DNA of 64,000 nucleotides from Oxalobacteraceae bacterium (GTDB taxonomy: Bacteria; Pseudomonadota; Gammaproteobacteria; Burkholderiales; Burkholderiaceae_D), in the NCBI GenBank assembly GCA_021299035.1, contig JAJTGD010000005.1:48437-112436 (forward strand), written 5' to 3'. This document shows positions 16,517 through 26,503 of this stretch, in pieces. How positions within the stretch are numbered: position 1 is the first letter of the stretch; every line of letters starts with the position of its first letter. The position numbers and the translations under genes were made by a program. Below the pieces are notes generated by a model. It was not told the DNA's origin. It was given only the letters and a program-made list of their open reading frames with translations, and made no database searches.

Positions 16517-19500
16517 TCAGGTCGGCAAGGAGGCGTGCATACCCTGCAAGTCGTAGACATGCAACTCATCGAGATGCGCCATCCCGGCCACCGCGGCCTC
16601 AGCTCCGGCGATTGTGGTGTACGTGGTGACGCGCGCGCCAAGGGCAGAGGTTCGGATGGTACGCGAGTCGTTGATCGCGTTCCGCTTCTCTTCCACGGTG
16701 TTGATCACCAACGCGATCTCGTTGTTCTTGATCATGTCGACAATATGGGGGCGCCCCTCGGCGACTTTGTTCACCGTCTGAACAGCAATACCCGCCGCGG
16801 CTATCGCAGCAGCCGTGCCTTTGGTCGCAACGACGGTAAAACCAATACCGACTAGCGAGCGTGCGATCTCGACGGCACGTGGTTTGTCGCTGTTTTTCAC
16901 AGACAGGAATACCTTGCCAGCCGTTGGCAAACGTACGCCCGCCCCCAGCTGCGACTTGACGAAAGCCTCACCAAAGGTTTTGCCGACACCCATGACCTCG
17001 CCGGTGGATTTCATCTCGGGGCCAAGAATCGTATCGACGCCTGGGAACTTTACGAACGGGAAAACGGCTTCCTTGACGCTGAAATAATCCGGCGTTACCT
17101 CATTGGTAATCCCCTGTGCGGCGAGTGATTTCCCCACCATGCAACGCGCAGCGATCTTGGCTAATTGCAAGCCGGTTGCTTTCGAGACGTAAGGCACGGT
17201 ACGAGAAGCACGCGGGTTTACCTCGAGCACATAGACGATGTCGCGCAGCTCGCCATTTTCTTCTTGCTGCTGGATTGCGAACTGTACGTTCATCAGCCCG
17301 ATCACGCCCAAGCCGCGTGCCATCAGCGCGGTCTGTCGCTTTAATTCATCAATCGTTGCTGCGGACAAAGAGTACGGCGGCAGCGAGCATGCCGAGTCGC
17401 CCGAGTGCACACCGGCCTGCTCGATATGCTCCATCACACCACCGATGAAGGTACGCTCGCCATCCGACAAGCAATCGACATCCACTTCGATCGCATCATT
17501 CAGGAAACGATCCAGTAGCACTGGTGAGTCGTTCGATACCTTCACCGCCTCGCGCATGTAGCGCTCGAGATCACGCTGCTCATGCACAATCTCCATCGCG
17601 CGGCCACCCAACACATACGATGGACGCACGACCAGGGGATAGCCAATCTCTTGCGCTAGCGCGAGTGCTTCATCTTCGTTGCGTGCGGTGCGGTTCGGTG
17701 GCTGTCGCAGCCCAAGCTCATGCAGCAGCTTCTGGAAGCGCTCACGGTCTTCGGCGGCATCGATCATGTCGGGCGAAGTACCAATGATCGGCACGCCGTT
17801 CGCCTCGAGATCCAGCGCGAGCTTGAGTGGTGTTTGACCACCGTATTGCACGATCACGCCAACAGGACGTTCTTTGTCGACGATCTCAAGCACGTCTTCC
17901 AAGGTCAGCGGCTCGAAGTACAAACGATCCGAGGTATCGTAATCCGTCGACACGGTCTCAGGGTTACAGTTGACCATGATGGTTTCGTAACCATCCTCGC
18001 GCATCGCGAATGCTGCGTGGACGCAGCAGTAATCAAACTCGATGCCCTGCCCGATGCGGTTCGGGCCACCGCCCAGAACCATGATTTTCTGACGATCGGT
18101 CGGGATAGATTCGCACTCTTCCTCATAGGTGGAGTACATGTACGCAGTGCCGGTGGCAAACTCGCCGGCGCAGGTGTCTACGCGCTTGTAAACCGGACGC
18201 ACGCCATTCATGCGACGCAGCTTACGAACATCGCGATCTTCAATCTTCAGCAGCTTGGCGATACGGCGATCCGAGAAACCCTTACGCTTCAAAGCCAGCA
18301 GCGTATCTTTATCGAGCACTTTGACAGTTTGCGTCTCCAGCCACAACTCGATGTCGATAATCTCTTTGATCTGCGCAAGAAACCACGGATCGATCTTGGT
18401 CAGTTGCTGCACTTCTTCAAGGCTGAATCCCTGCGCAAAAGCATCGCCCACATACCAAATACGCTCCGGCCCCGGCTCACCGAGTTCTTCTTCGAGTACC
18501 TCGCGGTCTTTGGTCTTTTCATTCATGCCATCCACGCCGACTTCAAGACCGCGCAAGGCTTTTTGGAACGACTCCTGGAAGGTGCGGCCAATCGCCATCA
18601 CTTCACCAACGGATTTCATCTGCGTGGTGAGATGACTATCTGCCTGCGGGAATTTTTCGAAGGCGAAACGTGGCACTTTGGTGACCACATAGTCGATTGA
18701 TGGCTCGAACGATGCTGGCGTGGCACCACCGGTAATATCGTTACGCAACTCATCGAGCGTGAAGCCGACTGCGAGCTTGGCAGCCACCTTGGCAATCGGG
18801 AAACCCGTTGCCTTAGACGCCAGTGCCGAAGAGCGCGATACACGCGGGTTCATCTCAATCACAATCATGCGACCGTCTTGCGGGTTGACCGCGAACTGCA
18901 CATTCGAACCACCGGTGTCGACACCGATCTCACGCAATACCGCCAGCGAGGCGTTACGCATGATCTGGTATTCCTTGTCGGTCAGCGTCTGTGCTGGCGC
19001 TACGGTGATGGAGTCGCCAGTGTGTACACCCATCGGGTCGAGGTTTTCGATCGAACAGACGATGATGCAGTTGTCGTTGCGATCACGGACGACCTCCATC
19101 TCGAACTCTTTCCAACCGAGCAGCGACTCTTCAATCAGTAGCTCATTGGTTGGTGATGCTTCCAGACCACGCTTGCAGATGGTTTCGAATTCTTCCGCGT
19201 TGTAGGCGATACCACCACCGGTACCACCCATCGTGAACGAGGGGCGGATAATGGTCGGGAAGCCCACTTCTTTTTGTACCGCCCACGCCTCGTCCATGGA
19301 GTGCGCAATACCAGAACGCGCAGAGCCGAGACCGATCTTGGTCATCGCCTCTTTGAATTTCTGGCGATCTTCCGCTTTATCGATTGCCTCGGGCGTTGCG
19401 CCGATCAACTCAACGCCGTACTTGTCGAGTACACCGTGACGCCACAGGTCGAGTGCGCAATTGAGCGCGGTCTGACCACCCATCGTCGGCAAAATCGCAT

Positions 19501-19750
19501 TCGGCTTTTCTTTGTCGATGATGCGCTCGACCACCTGCCAGGTAATCGGCTCGATGTAGGTGACGTCCGCCATCTCGGGGTCGGTCATGATGGTCGCGGG
19601 ATTACTATTGACCAGAATGACTTTGTAGCCCTCTTCTCGCAGCGCTTTGCAGGCTTGCGCACCGGAATAATCGAACTCGCACGCCTGACCGATGATGATA
19701 GGGCCAGCACCAATAATCAGAATGCTCTGGATATCGTTACGCTTAGGCAT
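16517..19750 (-). CDS. carB: Carbamoyl-phosphate synthase large subunit
   Basis: 1077 residues, the expected length. It makes carbamoyl phosphate from bicarbonate, ATP and ammonia channelled from CarA, feeding pyrimidine and arginine synthesis. Two homologous ATP-grasp halves are clear, each with a GPIIIGQ/GPNRIGQ start and a MNVQFA/SNVQFAV motif. The C-terminal ~140 residues form the allosteric MGS-like domain ([20 protein letters not shown]). It overlaps carA by eight bases. Confidence 0.98.
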   Translation of the reverse strand: MPKRNDIQSILIIGAGPIIIGQACEFDYSGAQACKALREEGYKVILVNSNPATIMTDPEMADVTYIEPITWQVVERIIDKEKPNAILPTMGGQTALNCALDLWRHGVLDKYGVELIGATPEAIDKAEDRQKFKEAMTKIGLGSARSGIAHSMDEAWAVQKEVGFPTIIRPSFTMGGTGGGIAYNAEEFETICKRGLEASPTNELLIEESLLGWKEFEMEVVRDRNDNCIIVCSIENLDPMGVHTGDSITVAPAQTLTDKEYQIMRNASLAVLREIGVDTGGSNVQFAVNPQDGRMIVIEMNPRVSRSSALASKATGFPIAKVAAKLAVGFTLDELRNDITGGATPASFEPSIDYVVTKVPRFAFEKFPQADSHLTTQMKSVGEVMAIGRTFQESFQKALRGLEVGVDGMNEKTKDREVLEEELGEPGPERIWYVGDAFAQGFSLEEVQQLTKIDPWFLAQIKEIIDIELWLETQTVKVLDKDTLLALKRKGFSDRRIAKLLKIEDRDVRKLRRMNGVRPVYKRVDTCAGEFATGTAYMYSTYEEECESIPTDRQKIMVLGGGPNRIGQGIEFDYCCVHAAFAMREDGYETIMVNCNPETVSTDYDTSDRLYFEPLTLEDVLEIVDKERPVGVIVQYGGQTPLKLALDLEANGVPIIGTSPDMIDAAEDRERFQKLLHELGLRQPPNRTARNEDEALALAQEIGYPLVVRPSYVLGGRAMEIVHEQRDLERYMREAVKVSNDSPVLLDRFLNDAIEVDVDCLSDGERTFIGGVMEHIEQAGVHSGDSACSLPPYSLSAATIDELKRQTALMARGLGVIGLMNVQFAIQQQEENGELRDIVYVLEVNPRASRTVPYVSKATGLQLAKIAARCMVGKSLAAQGITNEVTPDYFSVKEAVFPFVKFPGVDTILGPEMKSTGEVMGVGKTFGEAFVKSQLGAGVRLPTAGKVFLSVKNSDKPRAVEIARSLVGIGFTVVATKGTAAAIAAAGIAVQTVNKVAEGRPHIVDMIKNNEIALVINTVEEKRNAINDSRTIRTSALGARVTTYTTIAGAEAAVAGMAHLDELHVYDLQGMHASLPT

Positions 19751-20897
19751 GCTGACGTTTCTCCATCATGGCTACAAAGCGATCGAACAGCGGCGCAATG
19801 TCATGTGGCCCGGGTGAGGCCTCGGGGTGTCCCTGAAAACAGAACGCCGGTTGATCGGTACGTTCAAAACCCTGTAACGAACCATCAAACAGCGAGACAT
19901 GCGTAACGCGACACGTCGCGGGCAGCGTCGTCGCATCGACCGCAAAACCATGGTTTTGCGAGGTGATCATCACCTGCTTGGTGTCGAGGTCTTGTACCGG
20001 ATGGTTGGCACCATGGTGACCAAACTTCATCTTCACGGTCTTTGCACCCGAGGCCAGCGCCATGATCTGATGACCCAGGCAGATACCGAAGGTCGGAATA
20101 CCGCGCTCGATGATTTCGCGTGCGGCGTTGATAGCGTAATCGCAGGGCTGTGGATCACCCGGACCGTTAGACAGAAACACACCATCAGGTGCCAGGGCGA
20201 TCGCCTCAGCGGCGCTCGATTGCGCTGGCAATACCGTCACCCGGCAACCACGCTCCGCCAACATGCGCAAAATGTTGTACTTGACCCCGAAATCGAATGC
20301 GACCACATGAAATTTCGGGTTGGTCAGCGCACCATAGCCGCTGCCGAGTACCCACTCAGTGCGAGTCCATTCGTAACGGGTCTTGGTGGAGACCACTTTG
20401 GCCAAATCCATCCCCGTTAAACCGGGAAATGCGCGCGCATGGTCGATCGCACTGGCCTCTTTCAGGTTGGCACCAGCAATGATGGCGCCGTTTTGCGCAC
20501 CTTTTTCACGCAGGATTCGAGTGAGACAACGTGTATCGATACCGGCAATGGCAACGATACCTTCCGCTTTCAGATAATCCGGCAGGCTTTGCGTGGCGCG
20601 GAAATTCGATACTTGCAGCGGGAGGTCACGAATAATCAAACCCGCTGCCTGAATTTTGTCGGACTCAACGTCCTCGGGATTAACGCCGGTGTTGCCGATA
20701 TGGGGATACGTCAGGGTGACGATTTGTCGACTGTAACTGGGGTCGGTCAAGATCTCCTGATAACCCGTCATTGCAGTATTGAAAACCACCTCGCCACTGG
20801 TATGGCCATCAGCGCCGATGGAAAATCCCTTAAAAATCGTGCCGTCTGCGAGCGCGAGAATCGCCGGGGTGCGGTTGGCCGTAAAAAATGGCGGCAA
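19743..20897 (-). CDS. carA: Carbamoyl-phosphate synthase small (glutaminase) subunit
   Basis: 384 residues. It hydrolyses glutamine and passes ammonia to CarB. The class-I amidotransferase domain has the nucleophile Cys273 in FGICLGHQ and the EASPGPHD segment carrying the catalytic Glu. The N-terminal domain begins [19 protein letters not shown]. The start is a TTG at 20897, chosen because AGGAG is six bases upstream and no in-frame ATG fits; E. coli carA is likewise reported to start with UUG. A sigma-70 promoter lies ~140 bp upstream. Confidence 0.96.
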   Translation of the reverse strand: MPPFFTANRTPAILALADGTIFKGFSIGADGHTSGEVVFNTAMTGYQEILTDPSYSRQIVTLTYPHIGNTGVNPEDVESDKIQAAGLIIRDLPLQVSNFRATQSLPDYLKAEGIVAIAGIDTRCLTRILREKGAQNGAIIAGANLKEASAIDHARAFPGLTGMDLAKVVSTKTRYEWTRTEWVLGSGYGALTNPKFHVVAFDFGVKYNILRMLAERGCRVTVLPAQSSAAEAIALAPDGVFLSNGPGDPQPCDYAINAAREIIERGIPTFGICLGHQIMALASGAKTVKMKFGHHGANHPVQDLDTKQVMITSQNHGFAVDATTLPATCRVTHVSLFDGSLQGFERTDQPAFCFQGHPEASPGPHDIAPLFDRFVAMMEKRQHA

Positions 20898-21036
20898 AGA
20901 TAACTCCTATGGTTACCGCCGCACGGGCTGCCTGCATTTACGCTACGCGCCTGCTTCAGGCGTGACGAATCCGCAAAATGCGCGACATAAAAGGGTGAAT
21001 GAGGGCCGTAGGCGGGGTCTGCGGTTAAACCCTCGA

Positions 21037-21065
21037 ATTATAGCGCGACGGCAACCCGCTGCCAA
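21037..21065 (-). promoter_or_regulatory. Predicted sigma-70 promoter of carAB
   Basis: On the minus strand TTGGCA, a 17-bp spacer and a perfect TATAAT. The implied start near 21030 leaves a leader of ~130 nt before the TTG of carA, long enough for pyrimidine- or arginine-dependent control. No recognised riboswitch is seen in it. Confidence 0.75.
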
Positions 21066-21173
21066 CTCCGCGAACTTCATGATGAAAGTAAGGCCGCTCG
21101 CCAGGCAGCGGAACCGCAGGCCGTACAAGACGTATGACGAACGGGTGCCAACAACGCTAGCGACCTTGCGAAC

Positions 21174-21581
21174 TCAGAGGCCGAGCGCAGCAATGCCGGC
21201 TTTGGCAATCTGTGCATCCTCGTTCGACTTCACGCCCGAAACACCCACAGCACCAACGCAATCACCGCTCACCATGATGGGTACGCCGCCTTCGAGGAGG
21301 CCGTCCAAATCTGGGGCTGAGAGGAAGGAATAACGACCATTGTTGATAACGTCTTCATAAATCTTGGTCTCACGCTGGCCTAGCGCAGCTGTGCGCGCCT
21401 TTGCCGGGCCTATCATCGCCGAGGTTGCCGCTGCGCCATCCAGTCTTTGCAACCACAGCAAGTGGCCGCCGTCATCCACAATCGCGATCGACACCGCCCA
21501 TTTATGCGCTAGGGCTTCGGCCTCTGCTGCTGCGGCAATTTTCTTGACGTCGTCGAGTGTGAGCGCTTGTTTGGTACGCAT
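21174..21581 (-). CDS. GlcG/HbpS-family (DUF336) protein
   Basis: 135 residues from the ATG at 21581 (AGGAAG upstream). Family pattern: LTLDDVKKIAAAAEAEALA, then AIVDDGGHLLWLQRLDGA, the helix AKARTAALGQRET, and GGVPIMVSGDCVGAVGVSG. HbpS from Streptomyces binds heme and GlcG is encoded with glycolate oxidase genes; the general role is unclear. No signal peptide. It is upstream of carA on the same strand, but carA has its own promoter. Confidence 0.85.
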   Translation of the reverse strand: MRTKQALTLDDVKKIAAAAEAEALAHKWAVSIAIVDDGGHLLWLQRLDGAAATSAMIGPAKARTAALGQRETKIYEDVINNGRYSFLSAPDLDGLLEGGVPIMVSGDCVGAVGVSGVKSNEDAQIAKAGIAALGL

Positions 21582-21823
21582 GCTTTGCTTCCTTTCCTTC
21601 ACAAAAAGGCTTGGATTGTACGATAAGACGCATACGTAAAATGAATATCATGCAGCGCCGCATCGTTAGAGTGAACGTTACGCACGCAACAAACCGCTGT
21701 TTGCTTCGATCATGCTTTATTCATGCGTGAAACTTTGACAAGTCGGGGCCAGATCGCTTAAATTTGTGCAGCTTTTTAGCGCGTCCGGCACAATTTATTG
21801 CAATTTGTAGATCTATCGATCGA

Positions 21824-22357
21824 ATGAGCGCACTGCGAACCATCACGCTGTCCCTATTGCTTCCCCTGCTGCTCGGCACCTCCGCCGCGCAAGCGGCCGA
21901 TCAGGATAACAACGATGCATCGGGCATGTTACAGCGCATCAGTAGCTTTACCGACCGCGCAACCAGCCTCGCGATTGAAGCGATGTCACTCGTTGGGATT
22001 CATTACCGTCGCGGCGGCAACTCACCTGAGAACGGATTGGACTGCAGCGGCTTGGTGCGTTATGTATTCAAGCAATCGAATGACATTGACTTGCCCCGTA
22101 CCTCGGTGGAGATGAGCCGCGTTGGCGAGCAAATCGACAAAAAAGATCTACAGCCTGGCGATCTGGTTTTTTTCAACACACTGCGCCGTACTTTCTCCCA
22201 TGTCGGTATCTACCTTGGCGACAATAAATTCATCCACGCACCGACACCCGGCAGTGCGGTTCGCATTGAGAGCATGGATTTAAACTACTGGAAGGCGCGG
22301 TTCAACGGCGCACGTCGAGTGCTTGAGTCTGAAACAAACGATTCGTCTCGACGCTAA
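21824..22357 (+). CDS. Secreted NlpC/P60 cell-wall endopeptidase
   Basis: 177 residues from the ATG at 21824. A signal peptide ends at AAQAA. The NlpC/P60 domain covers ~45-170 with the catalytic Cys74 (GLDCSGLVRYVF), His127 (FSHVGIYLG) and the third polar residue His139 (FIHAP). Such enzymes cut peptidoglycan stem peptides between D-Glu and meso-Dap. There is no lipobox, so the protein is probably soluble in the periplasm. It stands alone on the plus strand. Confidence 0.92.
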   Translation: MSALRTITLSLLLPLLLGTSAAQAADQDNNDASGMLQRISSFTDRATSLAIEAMSLVGIHYRRGGNSPENGLDCSGLVRYVFKQSNDIDLPRTSVEMSRVGEQIDKKDLQPGDLVFFNTLRRTFSHVGIYLGDNKFIHAPTPGSAVRIESMDLNYWKARFNGARRVLESETNDSSRR

Positions 22358-22431
22358 AAACTCGTTCGTATTGGCGGTTAGCAAACCTCACACGCAATCG
22401 CACCGTGGTGCGGGCATCTAAAGTCAGCGCT

Positions 22432-23466
22432 TTAGGGTTGCTCGCGCTTCATCTGCAAACGTTTACGCAATTCCGGCATCGCCGTCAAAGCAGCGCGCTC
22501 CCCCGCAGCAATCGCCACTCCACGGTTTTGAAAATCATTCCCCTTCATTGTCGCTAGTTCAGGCCGAATCACAATATCTGCCTGCTTCAATTCATACTGA
22601 TTCAGGCTTTGCCCCATGATGGCGAAGGTCTGTAGCAAAATCTCAAACGCACCTGCTGCAGGCTGCACTTCAGGTTGCACAGAGATATTCACGGCAATCA
22701 CAAAATCCGCACCCATTTTCCGCGCAAAACTCGCGGGCACGGGCGATACCAAACCGCCATCGACATAATCAATCGCACCAATACGCACCGGCTTGAAAAC
22801 CCCCGGTACTGAAGACGATGCACGAACGGCAGCGCCGGTATTTCCACGCCTAAACAAAATCGGTTGGCCACTCTTTAAGTCAGTCGCCACCGCACCAAAT
22901 GGGATCTTCAGCTTTTCAATTGGCTGTCCTTGTACGGCGCGGTTCACGTAGTTCTGCAAGCCCTCACCCTTCAACATGCCTGTCGGTCCTGAAAAAAACG
23001 GCACCGACCAGTCCGAGATAGCGCTCTCGTCCATATCAATCGCCATCTTCTGCAAGGTATTCCCATTATTTCCAGCGGCGTATAGCGCACCGACCAAACT
23101 CCCCGCGCTGGTACCCACCACCAGATCAGGCACTATGCCCTGCGATTCCAGCGCCTTGATCACGCCAATATGCGCGAAGCCGCGTGCTGCGCCACCGCCG
23201 AGTGCAAGTCCAACCTTCACCTTTCGCGGTGCAGGTGAAGGTTTGACTGCGGGAGGCGGATCTGCAGGTAGCGGCAAGCTATCCGCCGACGGCGGCAGCG
23301 CAGGGTCGGCACTATCTGGCCCTGCGGAAGCTTCAGGGGATGGTGAGGGTGAAGCAGGCACCGCCTTCGTGGCAGCGCCCGACTGCGTAGCTTGCTTGCT
23401 TGCGGGGACGGTTTGGCAACCCGCGATTAACAGGACGATGACAGCGATGGAGAAAAATGCGCGCAT
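22432..23466 (-). CDS. Patatin-like phospholipase lipoprotein
   Basis: 344 residues from the ATG at 23466. The lipobox LIAGC gives lipidated Cys17. A Pro/Ala/Ser-rich linker (~20-80) precedes the patatin domain. The domain has oxyanion motif LGGGAARGFAHIG, nucleophile Ser120 in GTSAG and the catalytic Asp237 in DGG, so the Ser-Asp dyad is complete. It resembles the RssA/NTE group of lysophospholipases. The linker suggests the enzyme is held away from the membrane. Substrate unknown. Confidence 0.9.
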   Translation of the reverse strand: MRAFFSIAVIVLLIAGCQTVPASKQATQSGAATKAVPASPSPSPEASAGPDSADPALPPSADSLPLPADPPPAVKPSPAPRKVKVGLALGGGAARGFAHIGVIKALESQGIVPDLVVGTSAGSLVGALYAAGNNGNTLQKMAIDMDESAISDWSVPFFSGPTGMLKGEGLQNYVNRAVQGQPIEKLKIPFGAVATDLKSGQPILFRRGNTGAAVRASSSVPGVFKPVRIGAIDYVDGGLVSPVPASFARKMGADFVIAVNISVQPEVQPAAGAFEILLQTFAIMGQSLNQYELKQADIVIRPELATMKGNDFQNRGVAIAAGERAALTAMPELRKRLQMKREQP

Positions 23467-23558
23467 GAACAATACCGGAAGCCAAGCGCTACATTCTAGC
23501 CGAGCAGCCCTTCAGTTTGGCGCCACGGCGTTTCAACGCAGAGATTAACCTCGCGAGT

Positions 23559-24578
23559 TTAATCTGGCGCGGTACGCAGCAGTCGCCACAGTGCGGCGCC
23601 GCTAATGATCAAAATAAGTGCCACTACCATCCAGAAACCATGCGGATGCTCGGCCAAAGGGATGCCGGCCACATTCATGCCGAATAAACCCGCAATTAGA
23701 TTAATCGGTAGGGCCACCACAGTGAACACCGTCAGCGTGTACAGGCTTTTACTATTGCGCTCGTTGATCATGGCCGCAATTTCTTCTTGCAGCAACTTGA
23801 TGCGCTCCTGCAGCGACGCCATATCGGTCAGTACCGCAGAAAACTCTTCGCTCGATTGCCGTAGATCTTGCAGATCATCGTCTGCAATCCAAGCCGGCGG
23901 TCGCTGCAACAGGCGAAACAATGCCGCAGGCTCAGGCGCCATCAAGCGCTGCAGACGCACCATTACTCGGCGTAATTGACCGAGACTGCCGCGCTTGGAA
24001 TCCAGCCGTCCGGCAAGTAGATCATCTTCGATCTTGTCCACACGCGTTACCGTGTCGCGCACGATACCGATCAGCACATCAGCTTGGTCACGTAGTAAAT
24101 GGGTGAGCAGCTCGGTGGTACTCGTCACTGAAGCACCCTGCTGTACCGCCTGACGTAAGCGATCGACAGATTTCAACGGCTTTTTACGCGCACTGATCAA
24201 CAGCGTTGGGGTGATGTACATCCACAGCGTAGAAGTCTCGGATGGGTCAAAGGCGAACCCGTGCAGCACATCATTCACCACAGCGAGCAAAGCGTCATCG
24301 ACTTGCTCGACACGGGTAGAACGCGAGCCCTGCTGCAAAGCCTCGAAATACTCGGGTGGCAGTGGCGTATTTCCGCGTAGCCAGCGCTCGGTAGAGGCTT
24401 GGCTGAGATTAAAGTGCAGCCATAGCAGCTTGCCCGATGCAATAGCAAAGTGCTGGTTTAGCCGTTGACCAAGATCGTCCGCCGGACTGATCTCAGTGGT
24501 TGTGCCGTCGTGAAATCCATAGGCCCAGACCAAGCCAGAAGGATTGATGCGCAGCTCCCGGATGAGGAGATCTTTCAT
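23559..24578 (-). CDS. zntB: CorA-family metal transporter, ZntB type
   Basis: 339 residues. A cytoplasmic N-terminal domain is followed by long helices (~150-280) and two C-terminal membrane segments. The CorA signature GMN is present after YTLTVFTVVALPINLIAGLFG. The loop after it (VAGIPLAEHPHGF) and the N-terminal WLHFNLS fit ZntB zinc transporters better than magnesium CorA. ZntB moves zinc with protons. The symbol is a family-level guess. It is monocistronic as far as visible. Confidence 0.8.
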   Translation of the reverse strand: MKDLLIRELRINPSGLVWAYGFHDGTTTEISPADDLGQRLNQHFAIASGKLLWLHFNLSQASTERWLRGNTPLPPEYFEALQQGSRSTRVEQVDDALLAVVNDVLHGFAFDPSETSTLWMYITPTLLISARKKPLKSVDRLRQAVQQGASVTSTTELLTHLLRDQADVLIGIVRDTVTRVDKIEDDLLAGRLDSKRGSLGQLRRVMVRLQRLMAPEPAALFRLLQRPPAWIADDDLQDLRQSSEEFSAVLTDMASLQERIKLLQEEIAAMINERNSKSLYTLTVFTVVALPINLIAGLFGMNVAGIPLAEHPHGFWMVVALILIISGAALWRLLRTAPD

Positions 24579-24668
24579 GGGAGCAGAGGCCGATGAGCAA
24601 TCAAAGCAACAGAATAAATTCCTGAAACGCTATCCCTCTGCAGGAGCGTTAACTCCCCGCCCGGATGC

Positions 24669-24688
24669 AAAACGCCCCCGAAGGGGCG
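24669..24688 (-). terminator. Intrinsic terminator after the porin gene
   Basis: CGCCCC-CGAA-GGGGCG (24673-24688) with a stable tetraloop and a T4 tail on the minus strand, 26 bp past the porin stop. Confidence 0.75.
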
Positions 24689-24713
24689 CTCGGCATTACT
24701 AAAGCAAATACAA

Positions 24714-26261
24714 TTAAAAATTGTACTGAGCACGCAAGGTAGTGACGCTTTCGCGATCGCCGATAATCTGCCCTGCTGTACCGCCGGTAGCTCCCAACAA
24801 AAAGCGCGACGTTATCGGCTGATCGAAGTGAGTAATAGCATGATTCAACATAATCCGTGAGTTAGGGTTAATGAACCAAGTCAGGCCGAGAGTAGTTGTT
24901 TTGCCTTTATTGGATCCGACATCCGCAAAAGTTGAAGTCCCACCCAGTCCTGTTGGCTGAAGATCAGTCGCATCATAGGACGAAAACCGTATACCAACCT
25001 GCCAGGCGCCAATTCCAGAGCCACTAGGGTCGAAATTAGACTTTATTTTTAAGGAACTAAAGGCACCATCTTTATAAGAATCGTACCACTGCTCCCCAGT
25101 TAAGTTATACAGAAGCGCAACATACTGCATGCGATACTTTCCGCGAACGATATCCAAGGAAGTAGTATTGTCTCTGGCATTGAAGATAGCTTCGGCATAC
25201 TCCGCTTGTAACTTTAATGCACCTTGCCCATAAGCAAACTCTAAACCACGGTTTTCTTTTGTAATTTCACCTTGAACGTTTCCGGTTGTCGTAAAAGTTG
25301 GCCGGAAAGCATTCATACCACGTGGTTCTGAGCGAATGTGATTAATTTCTGACGCCCCAATGGTTCCCGAGTCGTATGAACCCGATGTGCCAGCCACACC
25401 GACATGAAGGAATTTATCTGTCCATCTGGCTGCTTTCCCGAGATCTGTTGCAAAACGGCCTGCGATCTGAAAATGTCCACTTGCCGTCGTTTGTGAATCG
25501 TTTTGATTAAATAAAGAGAACGCATAGGCTGTACCGTCGCTTGGAACCCCATGGATCATCATGCCAAGCTTTTTACCCGGATTTATCTGGTTTACGTAAG
25601 AACGTTCAATAAAGTCGATGTTATTGGAGCTTGTCCCATAATCTTCGAGATTGAATGGCTGCTTGAAACGGCCTATCCGAAATTGCGATTCCTTTTTCGC
25701 GCTATAGTTGAGCCATCCGGTATCGATGTTTGCAGTTGAACCACTACCCCCAATTGCATTTCCATTCCAAACCATCTCATAATTAAAGTCGTTCCAAAAC
25801 TTTCCCGTGAATCCGAGGCGGGCTCGGCGGAAATCCATCTGGTTTCCCGTGTTCACTGCATCTGGATCAGATTCGGACCCACCCGGAACCATATTATTGA
25901 AAAAGCGCGTATCCATATGGATTCGCCCGGTTAGGTTGAGCTCGCTCTTGCCATCACCCGACACCCATCCAAACCCCGACGGCTTCACCGCACCATCATT
26001 CGCACGCTTTTGGATAAACGTAATCGACTTTGATACGTCCTTATCAATACGAGAATCTTTGAATGCCTTGTTCTCATCGGCGTCTTTGTTCGCCTGCATG
26101 AACTCGTCGTAGTCCTTTTGCGTGATCACACCTTTTTTCAGCATCAGGTCCAGCATGGCCTTGTTTTCATTGGCTACGGCCGGCATCGACAGCGAGGCGC
26201 AGACAGCCGCGACCGCGATAGCGATCTGCTTAGCAGTAATTGTGGTGGTAGTCTTCTTCAT
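24714..26261 (-). CDS. Phosphate-selective porin (OprP/OprO family)
   Basis: 515 residues with a signal peptide ending at PAVANE. A short helical N-terminal part (LDLMLKKGVITQKDYDEFMQ) is typical of these porins. Then come many amphipathic strands (for example DFRRARLGFTGKFWNDFNYE, QFRIGRFKQPFNLEDYG) and a C-terminal Phe in LRAQYNF. OprP-type trimers take up phosphate or polyphosphate across the outer membrane. The gene is divergent from ppx with a Pho-box-like site between. It is somewhat AT-richer than its neighbours. Confidence 0.85.
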   Translation of the reverse strand: MKKTTTTITAKQIAIAVAAVCASLSMPAVANENKAMLDLMLKKGVITQKDYDEFMQANKDADENKAFKDSRIDKDVSKSITFIQKRANDGAVKPSGFGWVSGDGKSELNLTGRIHMDTRFFNNMVPGGSESDPDAVNTGNQMDFRRARLGFTGKFWNDFNYEMVWNGNAIGGSGSTANIDTGWLNYSAKKESQFRIGRFKQPFNLEDYGTSSNNIDFIERSYVNQINPGKKLGMMIHGVPSDGTAYAFSLFNQNDSQTTASGHFQIAGRFATDLGKAARWTDKFLHVGVAGTSGSYDSGTIGASEINHIRSEPRGMNAFRPTFTTTGNVQGEITKENRGLEFAYGQGALKLQAEYAEAIFNARDNTTSLDIVRGKYRMQYVALLYNLTGEQWYDSYKDGAFSSLKIKSNFDPSGSGIGAWQVGIRFSSYDATDLQPTGLGGTSTFADVGSNKGKTTTLGLTWFINPNSRIMLNHAITHFDQPITSRFLLGATGGTAGQIIGDRESVTTLRAQYNF

Positions 26262-26368
26262 GTAAATCTCCGGTTGATAATCCAGCGCATTCGGGGTGGC
26301 TAAAGACGCACCTTTCCTGCATTCCTTGAATTCCGACCGCGATTGTGTGAATGTTTTTTTTCAACTTG

Positions 26369-26450
26369 ATGACATGGGTTGAACTATTGCCTGATAATCC
26401 TATTCGTAGCGATTTCGCGACTTTGGCTGGTTTTGTCATCAAGCCGTCAT
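26369..26450 (+). promoter_or_regulatory. Pho-box-like site between the porin and ppx genes
   Basis: TTGTCATCAAGCCGTCAT (26433-26450) contains two GTCAT half-sites exactly 11 bp apart, matching the PhoB box pattern CTGTCAT-4-CTGTCAT. A TATTAA-like -10 follows at 26464, and the ppx ATG is at 26504. A single inverted TGTCAT half-site (26370-26375 region) faces the porin. PhoB control of either gene is inference. Confidence 0.5.
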
Positions 26451-26503
26451 AACCGGCGCAGATTATTAAAGGTTTTGCGCTTACGTAAGGGAGATTCACG
26501 CGC

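Noticed and set aside
17720..18700. 326-residue plus-strand frame opposite carB
   Set aside because: Antisense shadow with no motifs; carB is intact across it.
20898..21036. Riboswitch in the carA leader
   Set aside because: No known riboswitch core or leader peptide pattern could be recognised by eye.
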